A stretch of 64,000 nucleotides of DNA from Flavivirga aquatica. GTDB lineage: Bacteria; Bacteroidota; Bacteroidia; Flavobacteriales; Flavobacteriaceae. Shown in pieces: positions 36,913-46,368 of the stretch. Position numbers and translations under genes: made by a program. The DNA is taken from NCBI RefSeq assembly GCF_001747085.1, contig NZ_MDJD01000043.1:310001-374000 (forward strand). Direction: 5' to 3'. Below the pieces are notes generated by a model. It was not told where the DNA came from and did no database searches. It was given only the letters and a program-made list of their open reading frames with translations. Position 1 is the stretch's first letter. Each line of letters opens with the position of its first letter.

Positions 36913-37247
36913 TGGCAAATAAGATTACTTCCAAAATAGAACTTAATGTTGAATTGGATGCTAATAAAGTACCTGAAAAACTCCATTGGACAGCAGAAGA
37001 CGGTGGTATTAGCAACGAAGAGGCTAAAGCTATGATGTTAGCTGTTTGGGACGCAAAAACACAAGAAACATTGCGTATTGATTTATGGACAAAAGATATG
37101 CCTGTTGATGAAATGAAAGTATTTTTTCATCAAACACTTGTAGCTATGAGTGACACTTTTTATAGAGCAACACAGGATGAAAAAATGAGTGCCACGATGA
37201 AAGATTTTTGTGATTATTTTGCTGAAAAATTGGAAATTAAAAAATAG
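36912..37247 (+). CDS. gldC: Gliding motility protein GldC
   Basis: A 111-residue soluble protein with no signal peptide. The pattern TSKIELNVELDANKVPEKLHWTAEDGG and WDAKTQETLRIDLWTKDMPVDEM is typical of GldC, which is found next to gldB in gliding Bacteroidota and improves spreading without being fully essential. It is probably cytoplasmic. The gene is translationally coupled to gldB by a one-base overlap. Confidence 0.92.
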   Translation: MANKITSKIELNVELDANKVPEKLHWTAEDGGISNEEAKAMMLAVWDAKTQETLRIDLWTKDMPVDEMKVFFHQTLVAMSDTFYRATQDEKMSATMKDFCDYFAEKLEIKK

Positions 37248-37403
37248 TTTACAAATAGCTAAAAACAGATTTGCAATTCGTACTATTTTTAATTCAAGAT
37301 TTACGCTTATAATCTAAATATTTTTCTGCTATTATTGACTTGTATAAACGTATTGATTTTTAGAAAAAAAATACATTTAACTAAAATTAGATAATACTAT
37401 TAA

Positions 37404-37440
37404 AAAAAAAGAGTGTTTGATAATTCAAAACACTCTTTTT
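37404..37440. terminator. Bidirectional terminator between gldC and the DM13 gene
   Basis: AAAGAGTGTTT pairs with AAACACTCTTT around an 8- to 10-base loop; A run before, T run after, between convergent genes. Confidence 0.88.
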
Positions 37441-37492
37441 GATAAATAATAGAATGAACAAGTTTTTTAATTCAACTAGGTGATAACATACT

Positions 37493-37933
37493 CTAGTTCA
37501 CAACTGCATAACCGAAATTTACGGAAAATGCAGAACACCAGATGATTACATGGTTGTATTTTGCTATGTTTACACCTTCTGGAATAGAATAAACAGAATT
37601 TCCTTCAAGATCCTTTTCTTCTAAAGCACCTAAAGAAATATATTCTGTAGCATTACTATCAGTCGCCAAATATATTTCTAAACTAGGCCCATTATCAGTT
37701 TTAAAATTTACAAGTCTTAATTTTGTTATAGCCTTGTTTACTATAGCTTTTCCAGAGGTTGGGTGAGCAACAGAAATAAATTTACCTTTAAAATTATTTT
37801 TACCGGATTTTGCAGATAAACCTCTATCTGTGTTTTCAATTAAAGATTCTTCTAAAGAATTTTCATCATTAGATGAACAAGAAGAAATTACTAATGTTAA
37901 TGCAAGTACTGTTAATAATTTAATTTTTTTCAT
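37493..37933 (-). CDS. DM13-domain lipoprotein
   Basis: A 146-residue lipoprotein: signal peptide with lipobox VISSC (Cys19), then a Ser/Asn/Glu-rich linker to about residue 45, then a single DM13 domain (FISVAHPTSGKAIV, LVNFKTDNGPSLEIYL, IPEGVNIAKYNHVIIWCSAFSVNFGYA). DM13 domains have a conserved Cys, here in IIWC, and are proposed to take part in redox or electron-transfer reactions in membrane proteins. It is transcribed alone; TAGGTTTG on the minus strand (37967-37974) is a possible promoter. Confidence 0.88.
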   Translation of the reverse strand: MKKIKLLTVLALTLVISSCSSNDENSLEESLIENTDRGLSAKSGKNNFKGKFISVAHPTSGKAIVNKAITKLRLVNFKTDNGPSLEIYLATDSNATEYISLGALEEKDLEGNSVYSIPEGVNIAKYNHVIIWCSAFSVNFGYAVVN

Positions 37934-38434
37934 TTGGGGATATAATTTAAAGTAAGTAATTTTTTACAAACCTACATTTATTTCTTATAATGTGATTGTT
38001 TTTTTTGTTAAAAAATAAAATTTGGTGATAAAGGTATTGATTTTTAACTGATTATCGTTTATAAATTAGCGTGCTTATTACGTAAGAAAAGTAAACTCAC
38101 ATTTAAAAGGAGGTATGATTGTAGACTATCCCTTTTTAGGACACCTCAAAATTCGACAGAAATTTGTTATTATTACCTGTTTGCTGCTAAATGAATTTGG
38201 TTTATGTGGCTTCTAGAAAAAGCATAGTAAGCTAGTATTCTCTATGTTTTGAATATTCTAAGAAAGTTTTAGTGAGTAAAAATTACAGTACATGAATATG
38301 ACAAATGGATGCTTAGTATAAAGCTATAAAAATTAGATTTATCAGAATTACAATAAATCTTATTTCCAAAGTTTTTTAGAGAAGTGAGAGGAATTGTAAC
38401 AGAAAGCTTGACACTTTTAGTCGAGTCCAAAATA
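37934..38434. other. 501-base gap without a recognisable gene
   Basis: All six frames are short. The right half (about 38095-38260) has a less AT-rich texture than typical spacer and could be the remains of a gene or insertion element, but no protein similarity can be claimed. The left end holds the candidate minus-strand promoter of the DM13 gene. Confidence 0.4.
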
Positions 38435-40795
38435 TTAAAAACTTACTCTTAAGCTTATATTTGGCGTAAAACCAAGAGATTTATTTTCAATTTTATTTAT
38501 TGTGTTTTCACTATCTAAGACGTAGTAAGTATTTAGAATGTTTTTTTTATTAAATATATTCCAAACCGATGCACCTATAGAGGCTTTTGTTTTATAAGTA
38601 AAATTAAAGGAATACGTGATAGAGCAGTCTGTACGTAAATAATCATCTAATTGAGCGCTGTTTGGGCTAGAGTAAGTTATTGTGCTGTCATCAATAGTAT
38701 TATTTGTATCAGGTATGGTAGTGGGTTTTCCTGAATGCCAATTTAACCCTAGCGCAAATTTGATATTTTTACCAGTGTAAGCGCCAGCGAAAGTGAAAGC
38801 ATGTTTTATATCTAGATTATTAGGGAATTTTTCACCGTTATTTAATTCATCAAAGGTGTAGTTATTTGTGCTATAAGAGTAAGAAACCCAACTACTAAGT
38901 GTATTGTTAAATTGTTTGTTTAATAAAATATCTAGCCCTTTAATTTCGTAGCTCCCTATACTGTTAATAAATTGGTATTGGTTTTGAAACCCTTGACTTC
39001 TTGTAGTAATACCATCCACTTTTTTTATGTAAGCTTCGGCACTTATTAGGAGTCTGTTTTTGTTATAATGAATTCCTGCAGAAACTTGCTTGCTTTTTAA
39101 AATTGGAACGGGGTGTATTGCCTTATTGTTATTAAATGTAACCTCTTTATTGTTATTAGCTAATACCCACCTGCGATTTTCAATACCTAAAAAATCATTT
39201 TGTAAATCGATTATTTGTGAAGTTGTTTGGCTTTTAAGTTCTCCTAAAATTTCAAATCTGAAATTATTAAAAAACCGTTGACTAAAACTAAGTCTAGGTT
39301 CAGCAAAAAGCATATCAAATTTTGATATATAATTTAAACGCATGCCTAGTTTTAAGTTTGTTTTAATATTATTAGATAGAAAAGCTGTTTCAGCATAAAT
39401 TGAATGACTTCTAATAACCTTTTTTATATAACTTCTAAAAATAGGATTATTAACATCTTCTAAATTACTAATACCAACTTCTGTAAATTGATAACCGCCA
39501 TTTATTTTTAACCTATTGTTTGGTTTATAGTTAATATCCATTTTTGCAGATCCATCATAAACTTCGTTTTCTTGAATTAGACGTTGATTATTAAGTAAAT
39601 CAAAATTAGTGGCGTCCAAATCATAATTTGATACATAGATTTGCGATGTTGTAGATAGTTTTTTGTTCCAATCTTTAGAGTAAGTTACCCCTAAAGCAAG
39701 GTTTTGTTGAGACAGTTTACTCTTTAAAGTTTCATTTCTATCGTTATTAGTAGATTGCTCATCATAATTTAAATTGTTATTTACATTTAAAAAATGAAAT
39801 CTTATTTTATCTTTTTTAGAAATATCATATAAGAATTTAGCAGTTATATCATAAAAATAGAAGGATTCATTTTGAGAAATAGAATTGTTGTTTGATTTAG
39901 CATTCTCAAAATCTGAATCTTGAAAAACACGAGTTATATATTGATCGTATGTAGGTGTTAAAATAAAATCTGTTACAGAACGGCGCGTAGATAATTGTAA
40001 TTCGGTTTTTTTCGACAAAGGGATTTTCGCATTAGCGTCAGCATTTATTAAGTTAAAACCTAAGCCAGCTTTAAATTTGTTGTCAATATTATCAGGTAGT
40101 TGCATATCAATAATACTTGAAATACCATCACCATATTTGGCACGGGTTCCATTTTTATAAACGTTAACACGTTTTGTTGTATATGGGTTAAATGCAGAAA
40201 TAAGCCCAAAGAAATGCCCAGATTGATACATTTTTATACCATCCCAAAGTAATAGGTTTTGATCATGAGTACCGCCACGAACATTTATACTAGATATAGT
40301 TTCATCAGCACTTAAAACTCCCGGAATAGCTTGAATAGCTTGTAAAACGTCTGGTTCTATTAATCCAGGAAGTATACCAAAATTTTCAGGTTTAATAGTT
40401 GTAGACCCATCATTTAATTTAGAAATACCTGAGGTTAAAAATTTAGTAACAACAATCTCTTCAAGGTTCTGTATGTTGTAATCTGAGTTACTATTGTCTT
40501 TTTTAGGAATTTTAATAATAACAAAGGTGCTATCTAATAACTGAAAGTCTAGTTTTGTTTCTTTTTTAAGAAACTCTAAAATATTTTCTAAAGATGCATC
40601 TTTAGAAGGCAACATCGCTTTTATATTCTTAATAGTATCATCTACATAAGAAAAACGAATGTTATACTTCGATTCAAGTCGTTTTAAAACAGTGATAAGA
40701 GATTGCTTTTCTTTTCGAATTATTTGCGCTTGTAACGCTGTAATATTCATAAAAAAAAATAACAAAACAATAGAACGTATTCTTTTTTTACTCAC
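38435..40795 (-). CDS. TonB-dependent receptor with N-terminal STN domain (FecA-type)
   Basis: A 786-residue outer-membrane receptor. After the signal peptide (ending LQAQ) comes an STN secretin/TonB short domain at about residues 25-95 (LITVLKRLESKYNIRFSYVD, SLENILEFLKKETKLDFQLLD), as in transducers that signal to an anti-sigma factor. The plug follows (EEIVVTKF, VLQAIQAIPGVLSADETISSINVRGG), then a 22-strand-type barrel ending SLGFTPNISLRVSF. The gene overlaps the fecR-like gene by eight bases. No carboxypeptidase-like repeat is present. The ligand is unknown. Confidence 0.9.
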   Translation of the reverse strand: MSKKRIRSIVLLFFFMNITALQAQIIRKEKQSLITVLKRLESKYNIRFSYVDDTIKNIKAMLPSKDASLENILEFLKKETKLDFQLLDSTFVIIKIPKKDNSNSDYNIQNLEEIVVTKFLTSGISKLNDGSTTIKPENFGILPGLIEPDVLQAIQAIPGVLSADETISSINVRGGTHDQNLLLWDGIKMYQSGHFFGLISAFNPYTTKRVNVYKNGTRAKYGDGISSIIDMQLPDNIDNKFKAGLGFNLINADANAKIPLSKKTELQLSTRRSVTDFILTPTYDQYITRVFQDSDFENAKSNNNSISQNESFYFYDITAKFLYDISKKDKIRFHFLNVNNNLNYDEQSTNNDRNETLKSKLSQQNLALGVTYSKDWNKKLSTTSQIYVSNYDLDATNFDLLNNQRLIQENEVYDGSAKMDINYKPNNRLKINGGYQFTEVGISNLEDVNNPIFRSYIKKVIRSHSIYAETAFLSNNIKTNLKLGMRLNYISKFDMLFAEPRLSFSQRFFNNFRFEILGELKSQTTSQIIDLQNDFLGIENRRWVLANNNKEVTFNNNKAIHPVPILKSKQVSAGIHYNKNRLLISAEAYIKKVDGITTRSQGFQNQYQFINSIGSYEIKGLDILLNKQFNNTLSSWVSYSYSTNNYTFDELNNGEKFPNNLDIKHAFTFAGAYTGKNIKFALGLNWHSGKPTTIPDTNNTIDDSTITYSSPNSAQLDDYLRTDCSITYSFNFTYKTKASIGASVWNIFNKKNILNTYYVLDSENTINKIENKSLGFTPNISLRVSF

Positions 40796-41684
40796 GCTTT
40801 AATGTAATACTATTGTTAGATTTACTATATGTTACGTGTAAAGGTAAGGTAATAGATTGTATTGCTATATCTATATTATCATGTGCAAAACTACCTGTAA
40901 ATAATTGTTCTGGGTCAATATCTATTAGAGTGATACCAACATTGTATTGTCTTTCAAATTCTGCAATCACCATTTTATACGGTAAGCTTTTAAAAACACT
41001 TGAGTTATTTAGCCACGAAGGTATTGACTGCTTTTCTTTTTCTTTAGCAATTATTTCCCCATTAATAATTAAAAAACTGTTTCCAGCTTTTAATTTTATT
41101 TCTCGAGAATTATAAGAGATGCCAACTAAGCCTTCGTAGCAAATAACTTCAAAATAGTTATTTCTTTGTTTTACATTGAATTGAGTTCCATAAACAGTTA
41201 CAATTCCTGTTTTTGTTTTTACTTTAAATGATGATCCTTTAGCAACTTTAAAAAAAGCTTCTCCGCTAAGCTCTACTTCTCGTTCATGTTTCCAGTCTTT
41301 TTTATTGAATATCAATGAAGATTTTGAATTAAGAGCAACACTAGAAGCATCCGGTAATTCTATAGTTGTTTTTTGTGCAAATTTAGTAGAGATAGTGGTG
41401 TCTAAAGTTGTTGTATAATAGAATATGCTAAAACAAATAGCAAGTATGGCTGCAATACGCATTAGAGGGTTTAACCAATGTTTTGGTTGTTTTTTTGTGC
41501 CTTTAATAGTCGATAAAACGTTTTCTAATTCTGAGGATACATCATAATTATCAGCTTTAAAAGATTGTAAGCTAGAATTTAAATTCACTAACTCATTATA
41601 ATCTTCAAGAGTTTTAAACGCTTCAAGTTCCTTATCATTGAGATTGTTATTTAGCCATTTTAATATTAAAACTTCTTTATCCAT
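40788..41684 (-). CDS. FecR-family anti-sigma factor
   Basis: A 298-residue FecR-like protein: cytoplasmic N-terminus (EVLILKWLNNNLNDKELEAF), one transmembrane segment around residues 80-97 (MRIAAILAICFSIFYYTT), and a periplasmic FecR domain (TTIELPDASSVALNSKSSL, EVELSGEAFFKV, VTVYGTQFNVK) with a DUF4974-type end. It should hold the sigma factor encoded upstream and receive a signal from the STN domain of the receptor downstream. ATG at 41684 is preferred over one four codons earlier. Confidence 0.92.
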   Translation of the reverse strand: MDKEVLILKWLNNNLNDKELEAFKTLEDYNELVNLNSSLQSFKADNYDVSSELENVLSTIKGTKKQPKHWLNPLMRIAAILAICFSIFYYTTTLDTTISTKFAQKTTIELPDASSVALNSKSSLIFNKKDWKHEREVELSGEAFFKVAKGSSFKVKTKTGIVTVYGTQFNVKQRNNYFEVICYEGLVGISYNSREIKLKAGNSFLIINGEIIAKEKEKQSIPSWLNNSSVFKSLPYKMVIAEFERQYNVGITLIDIDPEQLFTGSFAHDNIDIAIQSITLPLHVTYSKSNNSITLKRE

Positions 41685-41806
41685 AATTCTATACAACTAT
41701 ATATATAACAGTTAACTTTTATTTTTTCCTAGCTTAATTTTGAATTTTTTTAATTCAAAATTGATTATTAATTAAACTAAAATTCTGAACGCATAATTTT
41801 TTAATA

Positions 41807-42322
41807 TTATAGCTCCTTTATATCTTTCCTTAATTTTTCTAGAGCTCCATATATGCGTTTTTCAACAGCTTTAGTCGAAATACCTAAAAGCTCAGCAATT
41901 TCTTTAAAGCGTTTTCCTTCAACTCTATTCATCATAAAAGCTGTACGTTGTGCTTCGGTTAAATTAGCGAGTGCATTTTGTAACTTATCCATGTATTCAC
42001 TTTCCTGCATTAAAAATTCAGGAGTTTCATTAGTATATGTTTTAGGTATTATTTTTCGATGCTTTAAAACTATTTTTTGATGAGTAGCTTCATTAAGCAT
42101 TAAATTATTGGCAGTAGTAAAAAGAAAACTTTTAGCTTTGTTGGGAGGGATTTTTGTACAGTTTTGCCAGAGTTTAATAAAAGCTTCTTGTACTTTATCT
42201 TTAGGGTTCAGTAATTCACCAAACTTATAATATAAAAAGTTATGTAAATCCTTTGAGTGTTTATTAAATATGGAAGAAAATAAATGTTCCTCACAAATAT
42301 TTTCATGTAGTGGTTTCTCCAT
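41807..42322 (-). CDS. ECF sigma factor, FecI-like
   Basis: A 171-residue ECF sigma factor. Region 2 is FSSIFNKHSKDLHNFLYYKFG to QEAFIKLWQN, and region 4 is LTEAQRTAFMMNRVEGKRFKEIAELLGISTKAVEKRI. With the FecR and STN-receptor genes behind it, it forms a complete cell-surface signalling set. A divergent lipoprotein gene starts 116 bases away and is a plausible target. Confidence 0.93.
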   Translation of the reverse strand: MEKPLHENICEEHLFSSIFNKHSKDLHNFLYYKFGELLNPKDKVQEAFIKLWQNCTKIPPNKAKSFLFTTANNLMLNEATHQKIVLKHRKIIPKTYTNETPEFLMQESEYMDKLQNALANLTEAQRTAFMMNRVEGKRFKEIAELLGISTKAVEKRIYGALEKLRKDIKEL

Positions 42323-42438
42323 TATTGTTATTAATTGGGGGTACTAAAATATAAAAAAAGAAAAGATAAGGTAGGGATTTTTTAAGTTATCCTGTTTTAT
42401 AATAAAAAGTTAAGTTGAACTAAGAAAAATTATTTGCT

Positions 42439-44193
42439 ATGAAAGTTAAAATGAAATTGTTATTACTAATGCCACTTTTTACACTTTTATTATTTACATC
42501 TTGTCAAGATGAAGTAACAGAAATTACCGAGCCTAATGAAAATGAAACCCTTGTTGCTAATTCCGAGTTAACAAGTTTAATGTTGTCTACATCTAAAATG
42601 GATGGATCTGTAGATAATATTATAGATAAAGCAAGTTGTCTTTCTGTTGATTTACCAGTAACAGTAAAAGTAAATGGTCTTGAAATTAAAATTAATTCTA
42701 GAGAAGATTTTAGAGCAATCGAACTTATTTTTAATGAGTTTGAAGGAGATGAAGATACGTTAGATATTATCTTTCCTGTTACCATTGTTTTAGCAGATTA
42801 TACAGAGGTTGTAATTCAAAACTCTGATGCTTTAGGTGAGTTAATAAAAGACTGTAAAGGTGAAAATGAAGAAGATGATGATATTGAATGCATCGATTTT
42901 CAATATCCAATATCTTTTTCAGTATTTGATAAAGAATTTCAGATTGTTGATGTTGCAAATATAGAGAGTGATAGAGCGTTGCACCGTTTTATAAAACGTG
43001 TAAAAAATGCCGAAGTTGTAGCAAGTCTTAATTTTCCAGTAACTATGGTTTTAGCAGATGAAACGACTATTGAAGTTAATAATAATATAGAACTAGGAAG
43101 AACCATAAAAGAAGTAAAAGATACTTGCGATGAAGATGATGATAATGATTATGGTGATGATGATTTTACTGAAGAACGTTTAGATAATTTATTAAAAACC
43201 TGTCCTTGGGTTGTTTATGAGTTTGAAAGAAATCAAAATAATTTAAATGATAGTTATCGTGATTATGTTATGGTCTTTAAAGAGGATAATGTTGTTAAAG
43301 TTCATGCTAGAAATGAAGATATATTAACAGGAACATGGATAACACGTATTACAGATAGAGGTGCTTTAATAAAATTAGAGTTCGATACATTAGTAGATTT
43401 TACTTTAGAATGGGTTGTATACGATTTAGAGCCAGGTAGAATTAAATTTTATGAGAATGGAGGGAATAAAATTATTTTAAAGAAAAACTGTGATATAGTT
43501 ATTGATGTCGAGAATCAAAATAAAGAAATTAAAGGGTATCTAAGTAATTGTTTATGGCGTGTAAAAACATTAAATATTTCAGGAAGTGCTAAAGAAGAAG
43601 ATTATATAGGGAATACATTGCACTTCTTTAGTGATAATAGTTTTTCTATAGATCCTAGTAGACTTGAGTATGGCTCATACACAGTTTTTAATGAGGAAAA
43701 TAAAGAGACTATATTAAAAATTACTTTAGATAATCAAAATACAAGAACAGGGTTAGAGATTAAGTGGACAGTTGTTTCTGCTAGTTCTAATGAAATAATA
43801 TTTAAATCTGGAACTAATGAAATGGTTTTAGTTAACCACTGTAAAAAAGATAATAATGATATTAATTATATAATAAATGATGGAGAATGGGTAATTACTT
43901 TATATGAAGATGGAACTATAAATAAAACGGATGATTACTCAAATTATATTATGGATTTTTTGCCTACAGGGAGAGTTTCTTTTTTATATGATAATAGAAT
44001 TCAAGGAGCATGGTTTGCTTACAATGAAGCCGAGTTATATTTTGATTTTAATGCAGGAACAGAAGAAGCACCACTTGGAGTATTAAAACATAGATGGAGA
44101 ATTGAATACATAACTCAAGACAGAATAGAGTTAAAGGATTTTAATTCTAACGGTCTTGTAGAAAGAGTGTTAATTCTTGAAAAAACTATATAA
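42439..44193 (+). CDS. Lipoprotein built from internal repeats, unknown function
   Basis: A 584-residue lipoprotein (lipobox LLLFTSC, Cys at about 21). Residues about 60-240 hold two related units with an opening DLPVTV/QYPISF strand and a FPVTIVLAD/FPVTMVLAD strand, each ending near a Cys. An acidic linker follows (DEDDDNDYGDDDF). Residues about 260-584 hold three lipocalin-like units, each starting with CPWVV/CLWRV/GEWVI, then a strand with YVMVF or YIMDF, then a G-T/AW turn, the first two ending in a KxNC or VNHC motif. I do not recognise the full protein. It diverges from the sigma/FecR/TonB-receptor genes and may be regulated with them. Confidence 0.8.
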   Translation: MKVKMKLLLLMPLFTLLLFTSCQDEVTEITEPNENETLVANSELTSLMLSTSKMDGSVDNIIDKASCLSVDLPVTVKVNGLEIKINSREDFRAIELIFNEFEGDEDTLDIIFPVTIVLADYTEVVIQNSDALGELIKDCKGENEEDDDIECIDFQYPISFSVFDKEFQIVDVANIESDRALHRFIKRVKNAEVVASLNFPVTMVLADETTIEVNNNIELGRTIKEVKDTCDEDDDNDYGDDDFTEERLDNLLKTCPWVVYEFERNQNNLNDSYRDYVMVFKEDNVVKVHARNEDILTGTWITRITDRGALIKLEFDTLVDFTLEWVVYDLEPGRIKFYENGGNKIILKKNCDIVIDVENQNKEIKGYLSNCLWRVKTLNISGSAKEEDYIGNTLHFFSDNSFSIDPSRLEYGSYTVFNEENKETILKITLDNQNTRTGLEIKWTVVSASSNEIIFKSGTNEMVLVNHCKKDNNDINYIINDGEWVITLYEDGTINKTDDYSNYIMDFLPTGRVSFLYDNRIQGAWFAYNEAELYFDFNAGTEEAPLGVLKHRWRIEYITQDRIELKDFNSNGLVERVLILEKTI

Positions 44194-44268
44194 TATGTTT
44201 TTGATTGTAAAGGAATATCTTATGTTTTCGGTTTGTTAGGTTAGTTGTTAACTTTTAGTTTCCTTTAC

Positions 44269-44302
44269 AAAAGCTGTCAAATTTAAATTTGACAGCTTTT
44301 TT
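44269..44302 (+). terminator. Rho-independent terminator of the repeat lipoprotein
   Basis: A perfect 16-base-pair palindrome, AAAAGCTGTCAAATTT with AAATTTGACAGCTTTT, followed by T residues. Confidence 0.9.
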
Positions 44303-44464
44303 ATTTATAATATTTAAAACAATCTAAGTTTTTTGAGTAGAAGTTTTTTAGTATAATTACGAATTAGGCTAAGTTTTTAAGTTAAATTTTGATTTACTTA
44401 AGGTTAGTCGTTAAGTAAGAGAGAAAACAGCATAGTAACTAAAGAAAAAAACAAAATATTTCTT

Positions 44465-44472
44465 TACTTTTG
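44465..44472 (+). promoter_or_regulatory. Candidate -7 promoter box for ffh
   Basis: TACTTTTG matches TAnnTTTG exactly, 66 bases before the ffh ATG. The gap from 44194 to 44537 otherwise holds only the terminator above. Confidence 0.5.
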
Positions 44473-44537
44473 CATCTCAATTTTTAATAAAATAGTAAGC
44501 AGTTAATAGCAGTTTACTTACAGAAGACTTAAAAACT

Positions 44538-45866
44538 ATGTTTAATAATTTAAGTGATAAATTAGATAAAGCCTTTCATATTCTTAAAGGTCATGGTAGT
44601 ATTACAGAAGTAAATATTGCCGAAACTTTAAAAGAAGTAAGACGTGCTTTATTAGATGCCGATGTTAACTTTAAAATAGCTAAAGATTTTACTACTAGAG
44701 TAAAAGAAAAAGCCTTAGGCCAAGACGTATTAACAACGTTACAACCTGGGCAATTAATGGTTAAAATAGTAAAAGATGAGTTAACAGAACTCATGGGAGG
44801 CGATGCCCAAGGAGTTAATTTATCTGCTAAGCCAAGTGTTATTTTAATGTCTGGTTTACAAGGTTCGGGTAAAACAACCTTTTCTGGTAAGTTGGCTAAT
44901 TATCTTAAAACTAAAAAAACTAAAAAGCCTTTATTGGTAGCCTGTGATGTATATCGTCCTGCGGCGATAGATCAATTACATGTTGTAGGAGATCAAATAG
45001 GAGTAGAAGTTTTTAGCGATAGAGGAAATAATGATCCTGTTGCTATTTCTAAAGCAGGTATTGCTCATGCAAAAGCTAATGGACATAATGTTGTTATTAT
45101 AGATACCGCAGGTCGTTTAGCTGTAGATGAAGCGATGATGAGCGAAATCTCAAATATTCATAAAGCTATACAGCCTCAAGAAACATTATTTGTTGTAGAT
45201 TCTATGACAGGTCAGGATGCTGTTAATACCGCAAAAGCTTTTAATGATGTATTGAATTTTGATGGTGTTATCCTTACTAAATTAGATGGGGATACTCGTG
45301 GTGGAGCAGCAATTTCTATTAAGACTGTAGTTAATAAACCAATTAAATTTATTGGTACAGGGGAGAAAATGGAAGCTATCGATGTATTCTACCCGTCTCG
45401 TATGGCAGATCGTATTCTTGGAATGGGAGATGTTGTCTCTTTAGTGGAAAGAGCACAAGAACAGTTTGATGAAGAAGAAGCTCGTAAACTTCAAAAGAAA
45501 ATAGCAAAAAATCAATTTGGGTTTGATGATTTTTTAAAGCAAATTCAGCAGATAAAGAAAATGGGGAACATGAAAGACCTTATGGGTATGATTCCTGGTG
45601 CTGGAAAAATGTTAAAAGATGTTGATATTGATGATGATGCCTTTAAAGGTATAGAAGCTATTATTCATTCTATGACACCAAGTGAAAGAACGAATCCTGC
45701 AATAATTAATGCGAGTAGAAAAAAACGTATTGGAAGTGGTTCTGGTACTTCAGTACAACAAGTAAATCAGCTTTTAAAGCAATTTAACCAAATGAGTAAG
45801 ATGATGAAGATGATGCAAGGTGGTGGCGGTAAAAAGATGATGCAAATGATGAAGAATATGCGCTAA
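44538..45866 (+). CDS. ffh: Signal recognition particle protein Ffh
   Basis: A 442-residue SRP54-type GTPase that binds 4.5S RNA and targets nascent membrane proteins to FtsY. The N domain covers residues 1-90, the G domain has GLQGSGKT at 106-113, DTAGRL and TKLDGD, and the M domain is methionine-rich with a very Met/Gly-rich tail (MSKMMKMMQGGGGKKMMQMMKNMR cut short here: KMMKMMQGGGG). Length is standard. It ends just before an S23-type remnant. Confidence 0.97.
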   Translation: MFNNLSDKLDKAFHILKGHGSITEVNIAETLKEVRRALLDADVNFKIAKDFTTRVKEKALGQDVLTTLQPGQLMVKIVKDELTELMGGDAQGVNLSAKPSVILMSGLQGSGKTTFSGKLANYLKTKKTKKPLLVACDVYRPAAIDQLHVVGDQIGVEVFSDRGNNDPVAISKAGIAHAKANGHNVVIIDTAGRLAVDEAMMSEISNIHKAIQPQETLFVVDSMTGQDAVNTAKAFNDVLNFDGVILTKLDGDTRGGAAISIKTVVNKPIKFIGTGEKMEAIDVFYPSRMADRILGMGDVVSLVERAQEQFDEEEARKLQKKIAKNQFGFDDFLKQIQQIKKMGNMKDLMGMIPGAGKMLKDVDIDDDAFKGIEAIIHSMTPSERTNPAIINASRKKRIGSGSGTSVQQVNQLLKQFNQMSKMMKMMQGGGGKKMMQMMKNMR

Positions 45867-45871
45867 TTTTT

Positions 45872-45896
45872 TAGTTTACAGTCTCAGTCTGCAGTT
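45872..45896 (+). repeat. Left inverted repeat of an S23-type element
   Basis: TAGTTTACAGTCTCAGTCTG followed by CAGTT, starting five bases after the ffh stop. Its outer part matches, in reverse complement, the right repeat at 46339-46368 (TAGTTT and several CAGT words). Confidence 0.55.
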
Positions 45897-45904
45897 AAAG
45901 AAAT

Positions 45905-46279
45905 ATGGATTTTAAACAATTAGTAGCTTACAAAAAGGCATTTGATTTATCAATGATTATTTTTAATCTGTCGAAGTCTTTTCCAAAACAGGAAACCTAT
46001 TCTTTAACAGATCAAATAAGAAGAAGTTTACGGTTGGTATGCGCAAATATTTCAGAAGCTTATATAAAAAGAAGGTATCATAAAAGCATTTTATAAGTAA
46101 ACTTATAGGTGCTGATGGTGAGAATTTTGAAATAAATACATGGTCAGATTTTGCTTTAGCTTGTGAGTATTATATCATTGGTAGATTATTTAAGATGTTC
46201 AGAGCAAGGTAAAGAGATTGGAAAACTAATAAATTATATGATTAATAATCCAGAGAAATTTGGAGTAAAAGTTGAATAG
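45905..46279 (+). pseudogene. Frameshifted four-helix-bundle (S23/rRNA intervening-sequence) protein
   Basis: The frame begins MDFKQLVAYKKAFDLSM, SFPKQETYSLTDQIRRS and ANISEAY, clear S23-family motifs, but ends after RRYHKSIL. The family sequence continues in a second frame (KHFISKL, then TWSDFALACEYY) and again in a third (VDYLRCSEQGKEIGKLINYMINN) to a TAG at 46277-46279. Two frameshifts, near 46080 and near 46180, have thus broken the gene. Inverted repeats flank it. It belongs to a different subgroup from the intact relative at 1771-2139, judging by the motifs. Confidence 0.85.
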
Positions 46280-46338
46280 AGATAGCAACATTATTTAAAA
46301 AAACGTAATGGTTTGTGATACAGATTCGGCAGAGTAAG

Positions 46339-46368
46339 AACTGTAACTGTGATTGCAACTGAAAACTA
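46339..46368 (-). repeat. Right inverted repeat of the S23-type element
   Basis: AACTGTAACTGTGATTGCAA followed by CTGAAAACTA. In reverse complement it starts TAGTTTTCAGTTGCA, resembling the left repeat. It ends directly against the folD start codon at 46369. Confidence 0.55.

Noticed and set aside
37934..38434. Possible insertion-element remnant in the gap between the DM13 and TonB-receptor genes
   Set aside because: No frame, inverted repeat or protein similarity strong enough to name one could be read by eye.
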